DNA of 64,000 bases from Letharia columbiana (Eukaryota > Ascomycota > Lecanoromycetes > Lecanorales > Parmeliaceae), in contig NW_023501044.1 of the NCBI RefSeq assembly GCF_014066305.1, forward strand, positions 186,001 to 250,000, read 5' to 3'. Positions 11,701 to 24,644 of this stretch are shown piece by piece; within the stretch, counting starts at the first letter, position 1; the number at the start of each line of letters is the position of its first letter. A program made the translations under genes and the position numbers. The notes under the pieces were generated by a model. That model was not told the DNA's origin and ran no database searches. It saw only the letters and a program-made list of their open reading frames with translations.

Positions 11701-13186
11701 ATCGATAATTTACTTTAGGCTTTTATTTTAATAGTATTTACGAGTAAGTAGTTTATACGTCTTCGCAGCGCTAAAGTATCTTAATAACGAATTATTATAA
11801 TATTTGCTAATGAGCTCTTCTCTTAAGATCTTATTTTTAGAGATATAAAGGTAATTATTATATCTTAATAGTTTCTCGAAGTCTAAGATTTATACTTAGC
11901 TATATGCGCGACGCTTAATCACTAGTTTATTAATATTAATTCGAAAAGAGCTTATCTAATCATTATAGATTTATAGATCTTAAATTAATATTTTTATTAG
12001 TCTTTAGAGTATATTATAAGTAGTCTCTTACACGATCTTAGACTTTCTTCTAGAAATAATTATTTAAATATCGATAATATAGAATATAAGCGCTATCGCC
12101 GCTATAACCTTCTTACTTCTTTATAACTACTCGCTATTAATTTAAAGTGCGAGTTTATTTTATAGTGTTAATAAAAGTTTAATATTTAACGACGAAGTTT
12201 TTTTATAGTTAAAACGTCGCGATAGTGGATCGATAGAGTTTAGTTTATCTATTTAATGAAAAATCTTAAAGTTATAAATAGCTAACTTTAGCGCTTAACG
12301 GGCTTATTTGAAATTTAGTTCCTTCTACTTTATAAAGTCTTTAAGGTTATTATAGTTTATTAGAATCTTAATATAATACGTATTACCTTCTAGATAATAA
12401 CGTTATTACTTTATAAACGCTACGATAGCGAGTAGCTCTTAATTATAGATCTTATAGTTTTACTTTATAGAAATTATTTTTCTAGACTAGAATACTACTA
12501 GTCGCTAGTGATTATTCTTATTTAATTACGAAAGTATAATCTTTATATTAAAGTTAAAAGCGTCGATCTTAAGATATAGCTTCAAATTTAAATCGTAATA
12601 ACGTAGAAATAATATAATTATAAAAGTACTTCGAAGCTATTAAAACGCTAGCTTAGCGCTATCTATTTACTTTAATAATTTAGATTTTTTATTATTTTTA
12701 CTCCCTTTAAGTAAGTTAATAAGTAATATTACTATACTAAAATAGTTATAGATAAATTACTAATAGAAATTAGTAAAGTCTAAAAAGACTTATATATTTC
12801 GATAATTTTTTAGTTTTTAGTTACTTCTTAATAATAGCGATATATTTTTAATTTATTATAACACCTTTAATAGATATAATAAACTCTAGAAACTTAATTC
12901 GTTTAATATAGAATTAATACTTCTTTAGGCTAGCGTATAGTTGAAACTAATATAAATACTTAAGTACTTACTTAATATATCGCTAATACTTTACTAAATT
13001 AGCACTATAAATTAGAATATTATTTAAATATATTATATATATTATATTTATTAGACTTATAAGAGCTCTATTAATATACGCTTAAAAAGTTATTAGTATA
13101 TTAGCGAGTCTAAAAGGTATAATTAAATATTCGAAGTGGCCGTAGCGACTGCGGAACGCTATTTTCCACTTATTATCTTCTTTGAT

Positions 13187-13390
13187 TTAAATTTGATAGT
13201 AGATATTCTTAAGATTTAACTTCGTAAAGACTTTGACCTCGTATAAGCGATTTAGAGTCTCGATAATTAGAGATAGCGAGTGTCGATTTTTAATAGTTAT
13301 CGTATTTAGGCCCCGATAATCAACGTAAAAATAAAGCCCCCTATTCTTTTTAGAAATAAAAAGAATTAATACTTCGGCTAAGGAAGTCAA
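13187..13390 (-). pseudogene. Gypsy reverse transcriptase remnant
   Basis: An open 67-codon stretch reads VLILFISKKNRGLYFYV followed by DYRGLNTITIKNRHSLSLI and VFTKLNLKNIYYQI. These are blocks 1-2 of the Ty3/gypsy reverse transcriptase finger region (K-K-D/N-G-x-L-R, V-D-Y-R-x-L-N, F-T-x-L-D-L). Asp-to-Asn and Cys-to-Tyr changes at conserved places fit G-to-A RIP. No full catalytic domain remains open. Confidence 0.92.
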
Positions 13391-15276
13391 ATAGCGAATC
13401 TAGTTTTTCTAAAGAGAGTTCTTTAAATAACGCTATAGCTTCGCTAACTTCGTTTAAAATAGATTATATAAAAGACTATATAGCGGCTTTTTATCGCTTT
13501 TAATCTTAATAATATAGTCTTTCTACTTAAGCGTAGGTAAGATCTCTATTTTTTTATTAGAAAAAACGTTATTAAACTCTAGTAACTTCTAAGAAAGCTT
13601 TAGACTATACTTATTTTTCGATTCGCTTCGCATTACTATAGCGTATATAATCGCGAATATATTTAGCTTCTCTTCGATAGTTTAAATAAATTTAGTTAAT
13701 TCTTTAATCTATAATTTATTAGCGTTAACTTTAAATCGCTATTACTTCGTCGCTAGATTTAATAATACTTATAATTAATTTAGCTTAGATATATTTAATA
13801 TAATATTAAAGCCTTTTTAATTAATAGTATAGAAGAGTATATTATACTTCTTACTTTAACTCTAGCTATCTATTAATTAATAATTTAACTAATACGCGCT
13901 ATAGTAATATATACTTTAATCGCTTAACGCTTTCGATTGCGATAAGATAGTATTATAAGATTTTAAGTTCTATTAGATCACGAACTTTTATGAAATTAAA
14001 TTAATATACGCTTTAGTATCGAGTAGAGTAACGAGTTACCTCTATTTACTTTAAAGCTTTATTTATCTCTTTATAAAGATAGAAGAAATTATCTCTATTA
14101 ATCGTCGTTCTTATCTCGCTTCTAAGGCGGTTATAAGATCGAATCTTTTTTTACTAATACTACGTCGATATAGGCTATAGGCGATTTATCGAGATCTAGA
14201 TATTTAGATATTTAATAACCCTATTTATTATAATAAAAATAACTATTCTTCTTATAATTAGAATTAAAGGATTCGACTTTACACTTTACGCTATTATCTT
14301 AAATACGCGCTATATAAGCATCGCCGTTTAAAATTAATTTAGACTTCGAAATTCGATTCTCTAGAGGTTTATTCTTAGCGAACCCCTCGAAGACTTCGAA
14401 TAAGAATTATCGTTAAAGCGTATATATTCTAAAATCTTTTTCTATATAATAGCCTAGATAAGAATTTCTTCTCGTTATTTCGGTATACTATTAGTATTTA
14501 GAATCTTATTCTTAAGCTCTAATCTAAGCTTAGTTAAGAAGAAATTAGCTTAATACTTCTTAGAAAATAGAGTTATATAGGCCTCTAGCTCCTTTAAATA
14601 AATCTTAAAAATAGATATCTTCTAATTAAAGCGTTATTTAACTTTCTCTTACTTTTCGTAGATAAGGAGATAGCGATTTATTAGATCCGTTACTAAATCA
14701 AATAGAAACTACTTAAAGAATTCGAAAGTTATATCTCTTAGATTATAAGTTTAATAGTATTTATATTATTAAATATTAAGATCGTCTTTTAAGAATTATA
14801 TATAATAGATAATCCTTAATTAGTTAATAATAAAATATTTAGAACTTATAAGAAACTTAATTTCAATTTCGCGAAATTAGCGTAGGTGTCTCCCTTATTA
14901 ATACCCTTATAAAAACGTATTCTTTTAAAACGAAGTATTTTCGCTTTAATTAATATATTCGCTAAAGGCGCGATAGTAATCGATATAGATAGATCTTCGC
15001 TAATCGTAAACGATAAGCTAGCGTTATAAAGCTCGCGATTACGAGCCTCTAATATAGCTAATTCTTATTCTTATTCTAGATAACGATTTTCAACCTTAAC
15101 GACTATAAGACGTTCTTTTATAGTAAGATCTTTTACTAGTAAAAAATTCTCGAACTTATTATTAGCATTATAGCGGCTCTCGATATTACCTTCGTTTTCT
15201 ACTATATAATTTAGAGATAAATTCAATATCGTAACGATAATAGGCCTTTTCTTTTAAAAGATAGAGAGATTAGAAT

Positions 15277-15551
15277 TATAAGAGCGTAGTTTATTAGCGA
15301 TTAGCTAATAAATATAGATTATAAAAGACGTAGTATCGTTATAGAATTTAATAGTATATTTAATAGTAGAACTAATCTCTAAGAAATATTAAAACTTCGA
15401 AGTATATAAAGTAGATCTATATCCGCTAAGCCCCTAGATATACGAGATATATTATTAAAATTAAACTCTGAAAGGGACTCTAACGTAGTATATGCGATGT
15501 CGATATCTTAACGTAAGTAGCGCTAAGGCCCATAACGCATTAGGCCTAATA
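15277..15551 (-). repeat. Gypsy LTR, right copy (5' LTR of the element)
   Basis: Matches 8428-8702; it has more A/T at aligned C/G positions. CTATA follows at 15552-15556, completing the target duplication. Confidence 0.9.
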
Positions 15552-15556
15552 CTATA

Positions 15557-18500
15557 GCATCTTTAATATATTATTGAGTCTAATTAGCTAGTTAAAAAGA
15601 ATTTCTAACGACTAGTCTACTCTAAGAACGATTCTATCAAGAGAGCGGGTATTAGTATTATTATCTCAGCTTTCTCAACGTCGCTATCGTATAATATTAC
15701 TTATATTACTAAGTATATACGATATAATATTAAATCTCTTAACACTTATATATCTTCTAAAGTCTCGACTAAACTAAATCTCTTATTCGATAGATCCTTT
15801 ACTATTAAGTTATAAGAAATCTCGCGAATAGTATAATTAAAGTCTTTGAATAGTAGGTTAATAGATAATAGATATAAGGTTTTCTAAGCTCTAGTGAGCT
15901 TAAAGCTCCGATATATCGACTTTATATATACGATTTCTATTATGCTAAAAGGCTACTATTAATAATTAGTTGATTAATAAGTATAATATCTTTTATTTCT
16001 ACGAATAAGTAATATAACGTCTGCGTAATATAATCGCGCTAGCTAATTTACCTTTTTTATTAAGTTTAGTTTCCTTCGAGTAAACTACTATACTTTTACT
16101 ATCGCTGCGTAAGATATATTCTAGCTTTTCTATTAATTCGACGATAACGTTCTTAGTAGAGAACGAGTGGGGAATATTGTATAGACGAGCACGATATCTC
16201 TAAACTTCCTATTCCACTTCTAAATCCCCTTTATCTCGTCTTCCTCACACTTTTACGTTTCATTTTTAAACCGTCCCTTTAGCTTCGTTTTTGAAAACTC
16301 CTCTCCCCTTAACCTAATCCTATAAAGCTCCAATTTTAGCCCGCTTTCTACGATTCGATTCTGGCGCTAGAAGAGTAGAAATATCCTCTAATTCCCTAGA
16401 TTTATTCTTGAAAGGCTATACACTCTAAGATAGTATATTAACTCGAAGATTATATAAATTTCGAGTATAAGTAAGCTTAAAATATCTAAAAACTCGAAGG
16501 CTATATAACTTAAAAGTAACGTCGAATAAAAAGTATATACTCGAAGGATATATATTCTTCGAGTTAAAATAATATCTTAGGGTGTAACTTTATAAAGATA
16601 AATCTAGAAAATTATAGAATATTTTTACTCTATTAATATTAGAGCTTTTTAAATTATTAAAGTATTAAGATAAATATATCGTAGAATAATTTCTCTTATA
16701 TATATAAGTAATTCGTTAGATTAGAAAAATTAATAATTAATCTAAAACTTATCGAGATATATTAAATTCTATTAGATATATAAACTTCGTAAATAGTTAT
16801 TATATAATTCTTAAAATGCATTATAGTATTAAGCGTAATTATTATATATTCGAGATAGAGAAAAGAATAGAGTTCGCGGAGCCGAAAAGGGTAACGGCGG
16901 TCGAAGTACCGCTATAATAAATATTTACTATTAAGATTATAAAGTCGCTTCTCTAAAAATAGATTAATATTATCGAGATAGTAAAGGTATTAATAAGATT
17001 TATATCTTATAGAAAAGAGATAAAAGATTAAGAAGTTCGACTTAAACTCGAATTTAATAACGTTTAAGAGACGTTCTACGTTATTAAGACTACGTTTTCT
17101 CATCTAAATTCTTTATATTCGACGGGCTTTACGAAATATTTCCTTCTATCGAATATAGAGCGATACTATATTATCGATAATAAAGATATATTAATTTATA
17201 TTATACTCGATATTATAAGTTAATAATAGATCGAAAAAGATCTTAATAATACGTAATCGTTTTATAAACGCGTATCGAACGCGCTTTAAAATATAAAGAA
17301 TAGAACTAAGTAACTTCGTATCTCTCTCGAGCTACGCTTATATATATTATATTAAAATAATAGTATTATATTCTTTTTAAATCTACTTTATAAGTTCCCG
17401 CTCTTATACTTTAATCTTTTAATTTACGATTTATTTAATCTTCTTATATTAATCGTAGATAGCTTATCTCTATATACGATAGATAAATATAAATTAATAT
17501 CGAATACGCTGGAATAGTTCGTCTCGACGGCCGCGAAGCTTCTGGATTTCTTTCTTCTAATAAATATTTATACTCTATATCTTAGTTAGCTCTTTAGATC
17601 GTTAGAAATTAATTTATCGACTTATTCTATTAGTCGCTTAGATTAACTTCGTTTAAGACGTTATATTCTTATATATAATCTAGATATTATATCGAATTAT
17701 ATAAGATAGATAATTACGCTAAAAGATAATTAAATTAATATAATTTATAATTAGATTATAGATAACTTTATTAAAATTAAGATTATTTAATAAATAATTA
17801 TATTAGCTAAGACTTCGTAAAATTAGAAATCTCTAAATTTATTATTAATAATATTTTCGATTACTCGTCGAAGATAATAGATTATTAAAATTTATACGAA
17901 GCTAGTCTCTTCTTCTAATCGTTTAATTTACTTATAATATTTATTATATAAGAGCGCTATATTAGTCGCGATAGTATAGTCTTAAAAGAATTATATAGAT
18001 ATATAAAATAACGATATATCTAGTATATTCTCTTTTTACGAGATTAATTAATAGTTTAATCCCTTTAGAATTCTAAGAGTTAGAATTATCTTAAGATTTA
18101 TATTTAAGAAAAGATAGATATTATTATTATAGATGAGATCGATAATATAAAATATAATATAAAAGAGAGAATTAGTATTAATAAAGAATATATAAGTTTT
18201 TCTATATATCTATTAAATTAATAAATCTAATTTCTTAATAATTACTTACGATCTCTTACGCTTCTTATAAAACTTAGTTTAAATAAGCTTTAACTATAAG
18301 ATAAGCGTTATTCCTTTCGTAGTTTTATCGCGTTATATAAATAAATTTAGATCGTAATAGATGATTTCGAGAAGAACTTTAGATTAAAATTTAGTAAACG
18401 CGGCGATTAGTAGAATCGTTATTAGCTAAACCCGTTATTATTTATATAAGAAGATATTAATATTCGTTACTTAATAGTAACGTAGTAGCTTTATAAAATT

Positions 18501-19970
18501 AATCGCATTTAAGAGAGACTTATTAGTTTCGCTATTATTTAGTCTATATTCTTTTACTAATAAATCGTTAATAAACTATTTTAATATTATTTATATATAT
18601 AGAAATATTAATATAAGTACCTTAATTTATATTATAGATTTACTTTAAGATTAAAAAATTAATTTATCGACTTTTTTATTTAATATAGAGTTAGCTTAGT
18701 TAATATTAGTAGATTTTAATTAAACTAATTTTCTTAATAGAGTAGTTATTATATATTTAATAAAAGATATTCTTAATTCGATTTTTTATTAATCTTTTAA
18801 GTATATAATAGAGATTAATATCGACGATATTATAATATCTAGAGATTAAGAATTAATAGCGTAAGTAAAATAACTATAAATTTTATATTAGAGATAACTT
18901 ACTCTCTCTATAAATCTTTAAAATAATTAATATATAAGTTAATAACGTTAATATAAAGAGTCGTTAATCGATAACTTTTATCGATCTTCTTATATTATAT
19001 ATTATAGTATTCTCGAGCTAAGAGCTAGTTTCTTATAAAGATAGAGAGGTAAGATAAGTTTATATCTTATTATTAAGTATATAGTAATACTTTATAATAA
19101 GCTATAGCGAACGATAATAAGAAGAATTATTTATATATAAAAGAGAGGATATAAGTTCTTAAAAATAGCGATAAATAGAGGAAAGTAGATTGAGTAGAGA
19201 GAAAGGTAGAGATAAAGATAGAGGGGAGAAGTAGGATTATTTTAATGGTCACCTAAAACGACTAGAAGTCTTAATATCCTCTCTCTCTCTCCCCTCTTCT
19301 CCCTCTTTTCCTTCTCGCCTTTATATCTATACTACTCGACTATAAATCGAGGATTTTATAAGCGATCTATAATAAAGTAATAAAGATAATTAAGAAGATA
19401 TAGAATCGTCTTAACTCGATACGATCGACTAGTATATAAGTCTATATATAGCTATTAAGAGACTAAAAGAAAGAGTAAGAGAGTCTATATAATATAGATA
19501 GAGACTCTAATATAAAAGGTGCTTAAAACGGCGTCGAAGTATATCGAAAATGGCGATCTTTTTATCTGAATTTAGGTTAAACGGCCTTAGAGTATATAAA
19601 TTATTTAAATTATATTATAAAGCTTTTAGTCTAATATTAATTTCTTTATTCTAAAGAATTATAATTTAAAGTTATTATTAAAAAGATATAGGTAATAATA
19701 ATATAAATTCGTATATAGAATTAACTACGATGGCTAGAGGCTAATTATATAGAGAGGCTAGGGTATAGCTCTAGCGATAGTCTCGATCCGTCGATCTATA
19801 TCATTAAATTCTTAGCTAGCGAAGACTATTTATTTAATAGTTATATTATTAAAACTATTAAAGCTCGCTATTTATAATCTTCGAAGATTTTACTTTAGAA
19901 AAAAGAAGGAGGGTTTTAATATATAATAGTATAATTATTATGCGAATAGTATAGTTTTTATCTACTATTA
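15557..19970. other. RIP-degraded AT-rich block
   Basis: About 4.4 kb of TpA-rich sequence with no open frame over 60 codons. A less mutated patch lies at 16140-16400 and a CT/AG-rich patch at 19200-19320. It is most likely old transposon sequence, but neither LTRs, TIRs nor a readable domain could be identified. Confidence 0.6.
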
Positions 19971-20777
19971 AGGCCGGCGACGAGATCCAGCTGTACGTGC
20001 TGCCGGCTACGAACCTGCTTGCGTCGCGTGCGATGTCAATGTTGCCATCGTGCGCGGCGCTCTGTTGAAGCAGAGCCAAGAGGTCTCACCCCTGAAGGAC
20101 GCGACACGTGGAGGATTCAGCGAACGAGAAGAGGACAACGAACGACCGTCGACAACATCTCAATACATGTCAACAGAGTCAACAACGTTACTGAGCAGCA
20201 GCGAACTGCATCTGTGATACAAAGAAGTATCGAGCCCTCGGGCAACCCCCTCCCTCTCTTCTTCGCCACGTCAACCACGCGCGCGCGCGACTTCTACGAC
20301 AAGCTGCCCCTCTTAGAGCCTTCGCGATTCACCGAAGGAATCACTCTACGTGCCCCGCCTTGGGCAGCAATACTACAGATAGGATACGGTGCGCAGACAC
20401 CGTACGGCATTTGACCACCTCAGGCCTCGTCCCCCTGACAGGTGGCAAACGCCAAGACTCTTGGCGGACGCGTGAATACGGAGACGTAGTGAACCTCTGC
20501 CCGGCGCCCATCAAGAGAGACAACGACTGCGAGTCCTTACTAACCCAGCGGTCACCTTCAACACGCAATTCTCCCTCTTAAGACTTCGCCACACAGTCTT
20601 AAATCGCCGCATCGACACGCCTATTACGTACGACGAACCCAGTCTACGGCCCAGCAACCGGACAACAATCCAACCCACACCATGTTTTACCCCATCGGCG
20701 GTTTCAGAGATCAGCGACCCTGCTCAATACGAGCGCACACGTTACAGATCAATTAGAATGTATGGCAAGAACCCGGA
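19971..20777. other. GC-normal island, unidentified
   Basis: Composition switches abruptly from RIP-type AT-rich to GC-balanced at about 19971. Overlapping frames exist (plus 20019-20414 and 20360-20581; minus 20341-20568) but none carries a recognisable domain, so I do not call a gene. It may be the internal part of an element whose LTR-like end follows, or a low-copy fragment that escaped RIP. Confidence 0.4.
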
Positions 20778-20990
20778 TGTTAGAAATATGCAGATGCGCG
20801 GTGGTGTATAGAGACTCCTCGGCACAGAGTACAGCAGCAAGTTAAGAGCGTATAGTTTAGTTGAAGTTTTTGTCCAGAGGTTCGCCCTCAGGTTTCTTCG
20901 ACGCCCAGCTATTAAGCTGGTTAGCGTTTAGGTATCCCTCATTAGCTTATAACAAGTAGCTAGCATAGACGTATAAAACAATCAATCAAT
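20778..20990 (+). repeat. Possible LTR-like sequence
   Basis: Begins TGTTAGAAATATGCAG, a start resembling many fungal Copia LTRs, contains a small hairpin (CAGCTATTAAGCTGG) and runs to the return of AT-rich sequence near 20990. No second copy and no target duplication were found in the window, so this is a weak call. Confidence 0.3.
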
Positions 20991-22069
20991 CTACTATTAA
21001 TATTATTTATCGAATTAAAGTCTTTAATATAAAATAAGATTCTAAAATAAACTATTTATCTTTTTAACTATAGCGCTTATAAAGTATAATCTTTACTATA
21101 GAACCTTTAACTATACTTCTTTTTATCTCCGCGATATAGATCTATATTAATAAGAACTATAGTTATTTAAATAATAAAGATCTATAGTTAATAGAGTAAT
21201 TATAATACTTAAATTCTAATATTTTATTAATAACTAAGCGAACTATAGAGTATAAAAATATTAACCTCGCGATAAGTAAGAAGAATACTCTTAAACTAAA
21301 TTTAGAACTTTATTATATAAAAAATAAAGCTAATTTAATTTAGTATAATTAAGAACTATATATAGTTAATAGAGAAATTAAAATATTAAAAGATTAATAT
21401 TCTTAATTTCTTTTTCTCTTTTTTACGAGTATCTATCTTTAGAAGAAAGTCTATATACGATAATTCTATCTAATAGATAAAAAATATATAAAGACTAATT
21501 TCGACCCTAAAAAGGATTATTTTATAATTTTATTCTATAGATAAGAAGTATATAGAGGATAATTTTCTTCGTAATATCTTATATCGCGCTTTTTTCTAGT
21601 TTAGTAAAATCTTATAAATTAAGGCTATAATTATATTAATAATAATAATATCTAATTAATAGAGATATTCTAATAGTAAAAAGTTAGAATTTTAGTTTTC
21701 GCTCTTAAAGTATATCTTCTTTATTCTTAAAGTATATCTTTCTTTAAGATATAATATCTCGAGATTCTATTCTACTAAAAAGAAGTATATAGAAAATAAC
21801 CTCTAATATAATATATTATTAGAATATTTATCTTATTTAACTTTTTAAATAAATTATTAAGAATATATTTATATTAGAGATAATAATATCTAGATAATAG
21901 AGAAATTATAATATTAAAAGATTATTATTCTCTATTCTAGAATTTTAGTAGTATTAAAATATATACCTTAATTTATATATATTAATAGAAAATCTTTTTC
22001 GGAGGATTAATAGATAAAAGGGGGATAAAGATTATTTTAATAAAATAGCCTCTATTCGCGTAGATAAAG
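20991..22069. other. RIP-degraded AT-rich block with internal repeats
   Basis: No gene. Phrases such as AGAAATTAWAATATTAAAAG recur (near 21380 and 21900), as do blocks like GATAAAAAATATATAAAG, suggesting a decayed tandem or dispersed repeat. Confidence 0.5.
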
Positions 22070-22070
22070 A

Positions 22071-23230
22071 AGCCCCCCCTCTCTAAAAAGCCATGTCCGC
22101 ATGGCTTACAATCCACGGACCTTATCTGACCTGACTGGAGAGGAATTGCCGAATCCGAACCAAATTTATTCACTCATGCAGTTACACTGCAGAGTCCACT
22201 TCAACACCCGCTGGTAGCCTGCCCTGAGAGTATCACTGGAGATTTGCCCTGATAATCCCAAGCTCTTGCCATCAATGCATTATGAAGAATCGAATATGCC
22301 ATTTGGTAGCAGGCTCACTTTGTGGAAGGGTTGCCATTGTAGCAGGCTCACTTTCTGGAAGGGTTGCCGTTGTAGCAGGCTCACTATTTGACGTGCAGTT
22401 GCCGACATGCTCAGTAAAGAGGTCGGTCGTAGTCGCGTTTGCCATTGAAGCAGGCTCACTCCGTCACACGGAGTCATGCCATACTCCAGCCCCGCGAGGT
22501 CTTACGGCAGGCTCCGGCCATGCCCATGCTTCGTTCCATGCCATTGAAGCAGGCTCACTCGGTGCCATTGTAGCAGGCTCACTAGTATACCCCAGTCACA
22601 TGTAGGTATGCCATACTCCGGCCCCGCAAGGTCTTACGGCAGGCTCCGGCCACACCCCCTCTGCTCCCGGCAGTCATACTCCGACTCTAGCAGTACCGTA
22701 TTGCTTGGGCTTTGCTAGGACACTCCGTATTGCTTGGGATATGCCTTGGTGCTCGGTAACACCCCCTGTCAGTTTCTTTAAGCTCGTCTGAAGATACGAG
22801 CGTTCCTATACCCAGCAGTGTCGTATGGCTTAGGCTTACTGGCAGCAGTCCGTATTGCTTAGGATATGCCGAGTCCGAGCGCCGCACGCCCGAGGCGAGT
22901 TTCTTTAAGCTCGTCTGCCCACGAGCGGAATGGTTGAACGGTGTTGTCGAATAATGGTAGAATGATTGGAGTTGTAGAATCACTCAGCAGTGGGCATTAT
23001 TGCGACAGATTATCGATATCGTACGATTGACGGATTAATTGAATAATGTTAGGACTGCAACCAGATCAAGTCAATGGTGGTATGTAACGAGGATTCAATT
23101 GATAGGGAGCAAATCTACATACAGTGGTGAAAGCTATTTGTGGGCCGCAGTGACTTTGCCAAGACACGCCAGGTCCAAATAGGTCGCTAAGCGTATGTTT
23201 ACGACCATAGAAGTTGTCACACTCGTAATA
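22071..23230 (-). mobile_element. Partial small non-coding LTR element (epsilon)
   Basis: Homologous to element alpha (29272-30862) in the same orientation. On the minus strand it ends with a polypurine tract (complement of 22073-22092) and carries six or seven copies of the 20-bp family motif (22298, 22333, 22366, 22441, 22540, 22564). A CAGC/CTGCC-rich block at 22199-22280 matches 29800-29870. The probable 5' LTR is 23047-23230. The sequence next to that LTR (ATCCGTCA then TACGATAT on the minus strand) matches delta. No matching LTR is found left of 22071, so the element is truncated or that end is mutated away. No protein is encoded; ORFs here follow the repeats. Confidence 0.65.
23047..23230 (-). 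repeat. LTR of element epsilon
   Basis: Begins TGTTAGGACTGC and ends CTCGTAATA on the plus strand, paralleling alpha's LTR termini (TGTCAGGAC ... CTCGTAACA). No partner copy is present. Confidence 0.5.
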
Positions 23231-23530
23231 ATTATATTATTAAATATTTAGAGTAATAGTAAAGATAATAGTATTTATAATATCTTATTTATATCTAATT
23301 AATAGCTCTATTAGTAAAAAATCTATTATATTAATTTTATTATCTTATTCTCCTATCGAGTTCTATTTATATATATTCTCTATTATTTTTAATCTTAAAT
23401 TAGATAGATTAATATTATAGAAGTTAAATATTATTTATATATAATTTAAATAATAGAGAACTATTATTAGGATATTAGATATTTTTTTTATTTTTTTAAG
23501 ATTTTATCTACTCTATTAAGATCTTTATTA
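23231..23530. other. RIP-type AT-rich spacer
   Basis: About 300 bp of AT-rich sequence between two small LTR elements; no gene. Confidence 0.5.
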
Positions 23531-23535
23531 GGCTA

Positions 23536-23698
23536 TGTTACGAGCGTACCATAGCCTCTCTTGGCATGGGTCTACTAGCGTACCTTGGCAGGGGGTCTTC
23601 TTCTTGCCAGGTGGCCTTCGGCCACCTTCCTTCCTTATCTTTATTCTCCTAGTCTACATAGCCACCATAATCATTACCCCCTTGGTACGCTCCTAACA
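23536..23698 (+). repeat. Delta 5' LTR
   Basis: TG...CA ends with imperfect inverted termini (TGTTACGAGCGTACC / GGTACGCTCCTAACA). Contains a small hairpin GGTGGCCTTCGGCCACC. Confidence 0.9.
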
Positions 23699-24475
23699 TT
23701 AGAATGAAGATCCGTCACTCATACGATATTGGGCCAAGCCATTCACCTCGTACCGGAGCCGCGAGGGACAAACGTAACGGTTCCACCTACTCACTGCACT
23801 CGTTGGGAGCGAGTCTAAAGAAGTCTCAACTATAGCCGGAATCTGCTGGGGTGACGTGACGAGCGGAGTCATTGCTGGGGTTTGCTGGGGGTATGCGGTA
23901 TCTGTCGGGGGTGTGAGGCACTTGCTGAAGGTATGCGGTACTTGCTGGGGATTGCCGGTGTGAGATGCGACGTCATTGCTGGGGACAATGGCATAGTTAC
24001 TCGAGACCAAGAGGGTCACCCAGGCCGAGAAGGCCTACAACAACCCCCCCCTTCCGTCAAAAATGACCCCTTCATCGGGCATGTCACGTATCTAGTGAGC
24101 CTGCTACAATGGCACTCAACACCGACAACGACAGCGACACTGCTGCAGCAACAGCTGTCACGGCAATCAGTGAGTCTGCGAACGGCAGCCTACCTCACAG
24201 TGAGCCTGCTACAATGGCCACAACATAGCGAGCCTGCTACAAGAGGCCTACACTATGAGGATTCAACATCCTCTATTCGATTCTACACGGCTGGGCAAGA
24301 GCTTGGGGTATGGAATGGAACGGAGCGGAACGCTTGGGTGGGCTTGCTTTCCCTCACCATATCGCTAGCGATCCAATGCTCGCTGCCGCTACCGTTACCG
24401 CTACGTTACCGTCGCTACGAAGATGGATCGGTATGCGGTAGCCATGCGGACATAGCTATTTGAGAGGGGGGGTAG

Positions 24476-24639
24476 TGTTACGAGCGTACCATGGCCTCTC
24501 TTGGCATGGGTCTACTAGCGTACCTTGGCAGGGGGGTCTTCTTCTTGCCAGGTGGCCTTCGGCCACCTTCCTTCCTTATCTTCATTCTCCTAGTCTACAT
24601 AGCCACCATAATCATTACCCCCTTGGTACGCTCCTAACA
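24476..24639 (+). repeat. Delta 3' LTR
   Basis: Near-identical to 23536-23698 (about three differences) and followed by the GGCTA duplication. Confidence 0.9.
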
Positions 24640-24644
24640 GGCTA

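Larger units (their letters stand above)
8428..15551 (-). mobile_element. Ty3/gypsy LTR retrotransposon, RIP-inactivated
   Basis: A complete 7.1-kb element bounded by 275-bp direct repeats (8428-8702 and 15277-15551) and a perfect 5-bp target duplication CTATA. Minus-strand reading gives the order reverse transcriptase (about 13.2-13.4 kb) before integrase (about 11.56-11.70 kb). That places gag near 14-15 kb and is the Ty3/gypsy order. All frames are shattered. LTR ends that should read TG...CA now read TG...TA on the left copy and TA...TA on the right, as expected from RIP. About 1.9 kb between the integrase core and the downstream LTR (8703-10600) has no recognised domain and may hold a chromodomain/C-terminal integrase tail plus a long 3' untranslated region. 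It inserted immediately downstream of the broken NLR. Confidence 0.92.
23531..24644 (+). mobile_element. Intact small non-coding LTR element (delta), with TSDs
   Basis: LTRs of 163-164 bp at 23536-23698 and 24476-24639 start TGTTACGAGCGTACC and end GGTACGCTCCTAACA. They are flanked by perfect GGCTA duplications (23531-23535 and 24640-24644). The two LTRs differ at only about three positions, so the insertion is recent. The 777-bp interior has no gag or pol. It holds three copies of the family motif AGTGAGCCTGCTACAATGGC (24094, 24199, a variant at 24227), GCTGGGG repeats (23845-23960) and a polypurine tract (GAGAGGGGGGGTAG) directly before the right LTR. Size and lack of coding sequence fit a TRIM/SMART-type non-autonomous element that uses another element's enzymes. 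Confidence 0.9.

Noticed and set aside
1..22070. Regional centromere
   Set aside because: The AT-rich blocks carry RIP-mutated transposons with readable reverse transcriptase and integrase remnants; composition alone does not support a centromere.
22298..22583. CRISPR-like array
   Set aside because: The 20-bp copies are irregularly spaced (about 25 to 100 bp), in a fungal LTR element, and lack unique spacers of constant length.
22282..22605. 107-codon ORF with repeated VAGSL words, and similar ORFs in alpha and delta
   Set aside because: The words are the translation of the 20-bp DNA motif read in changing frames; motif spacing is irregular, so a conserved peptide is unlikely.
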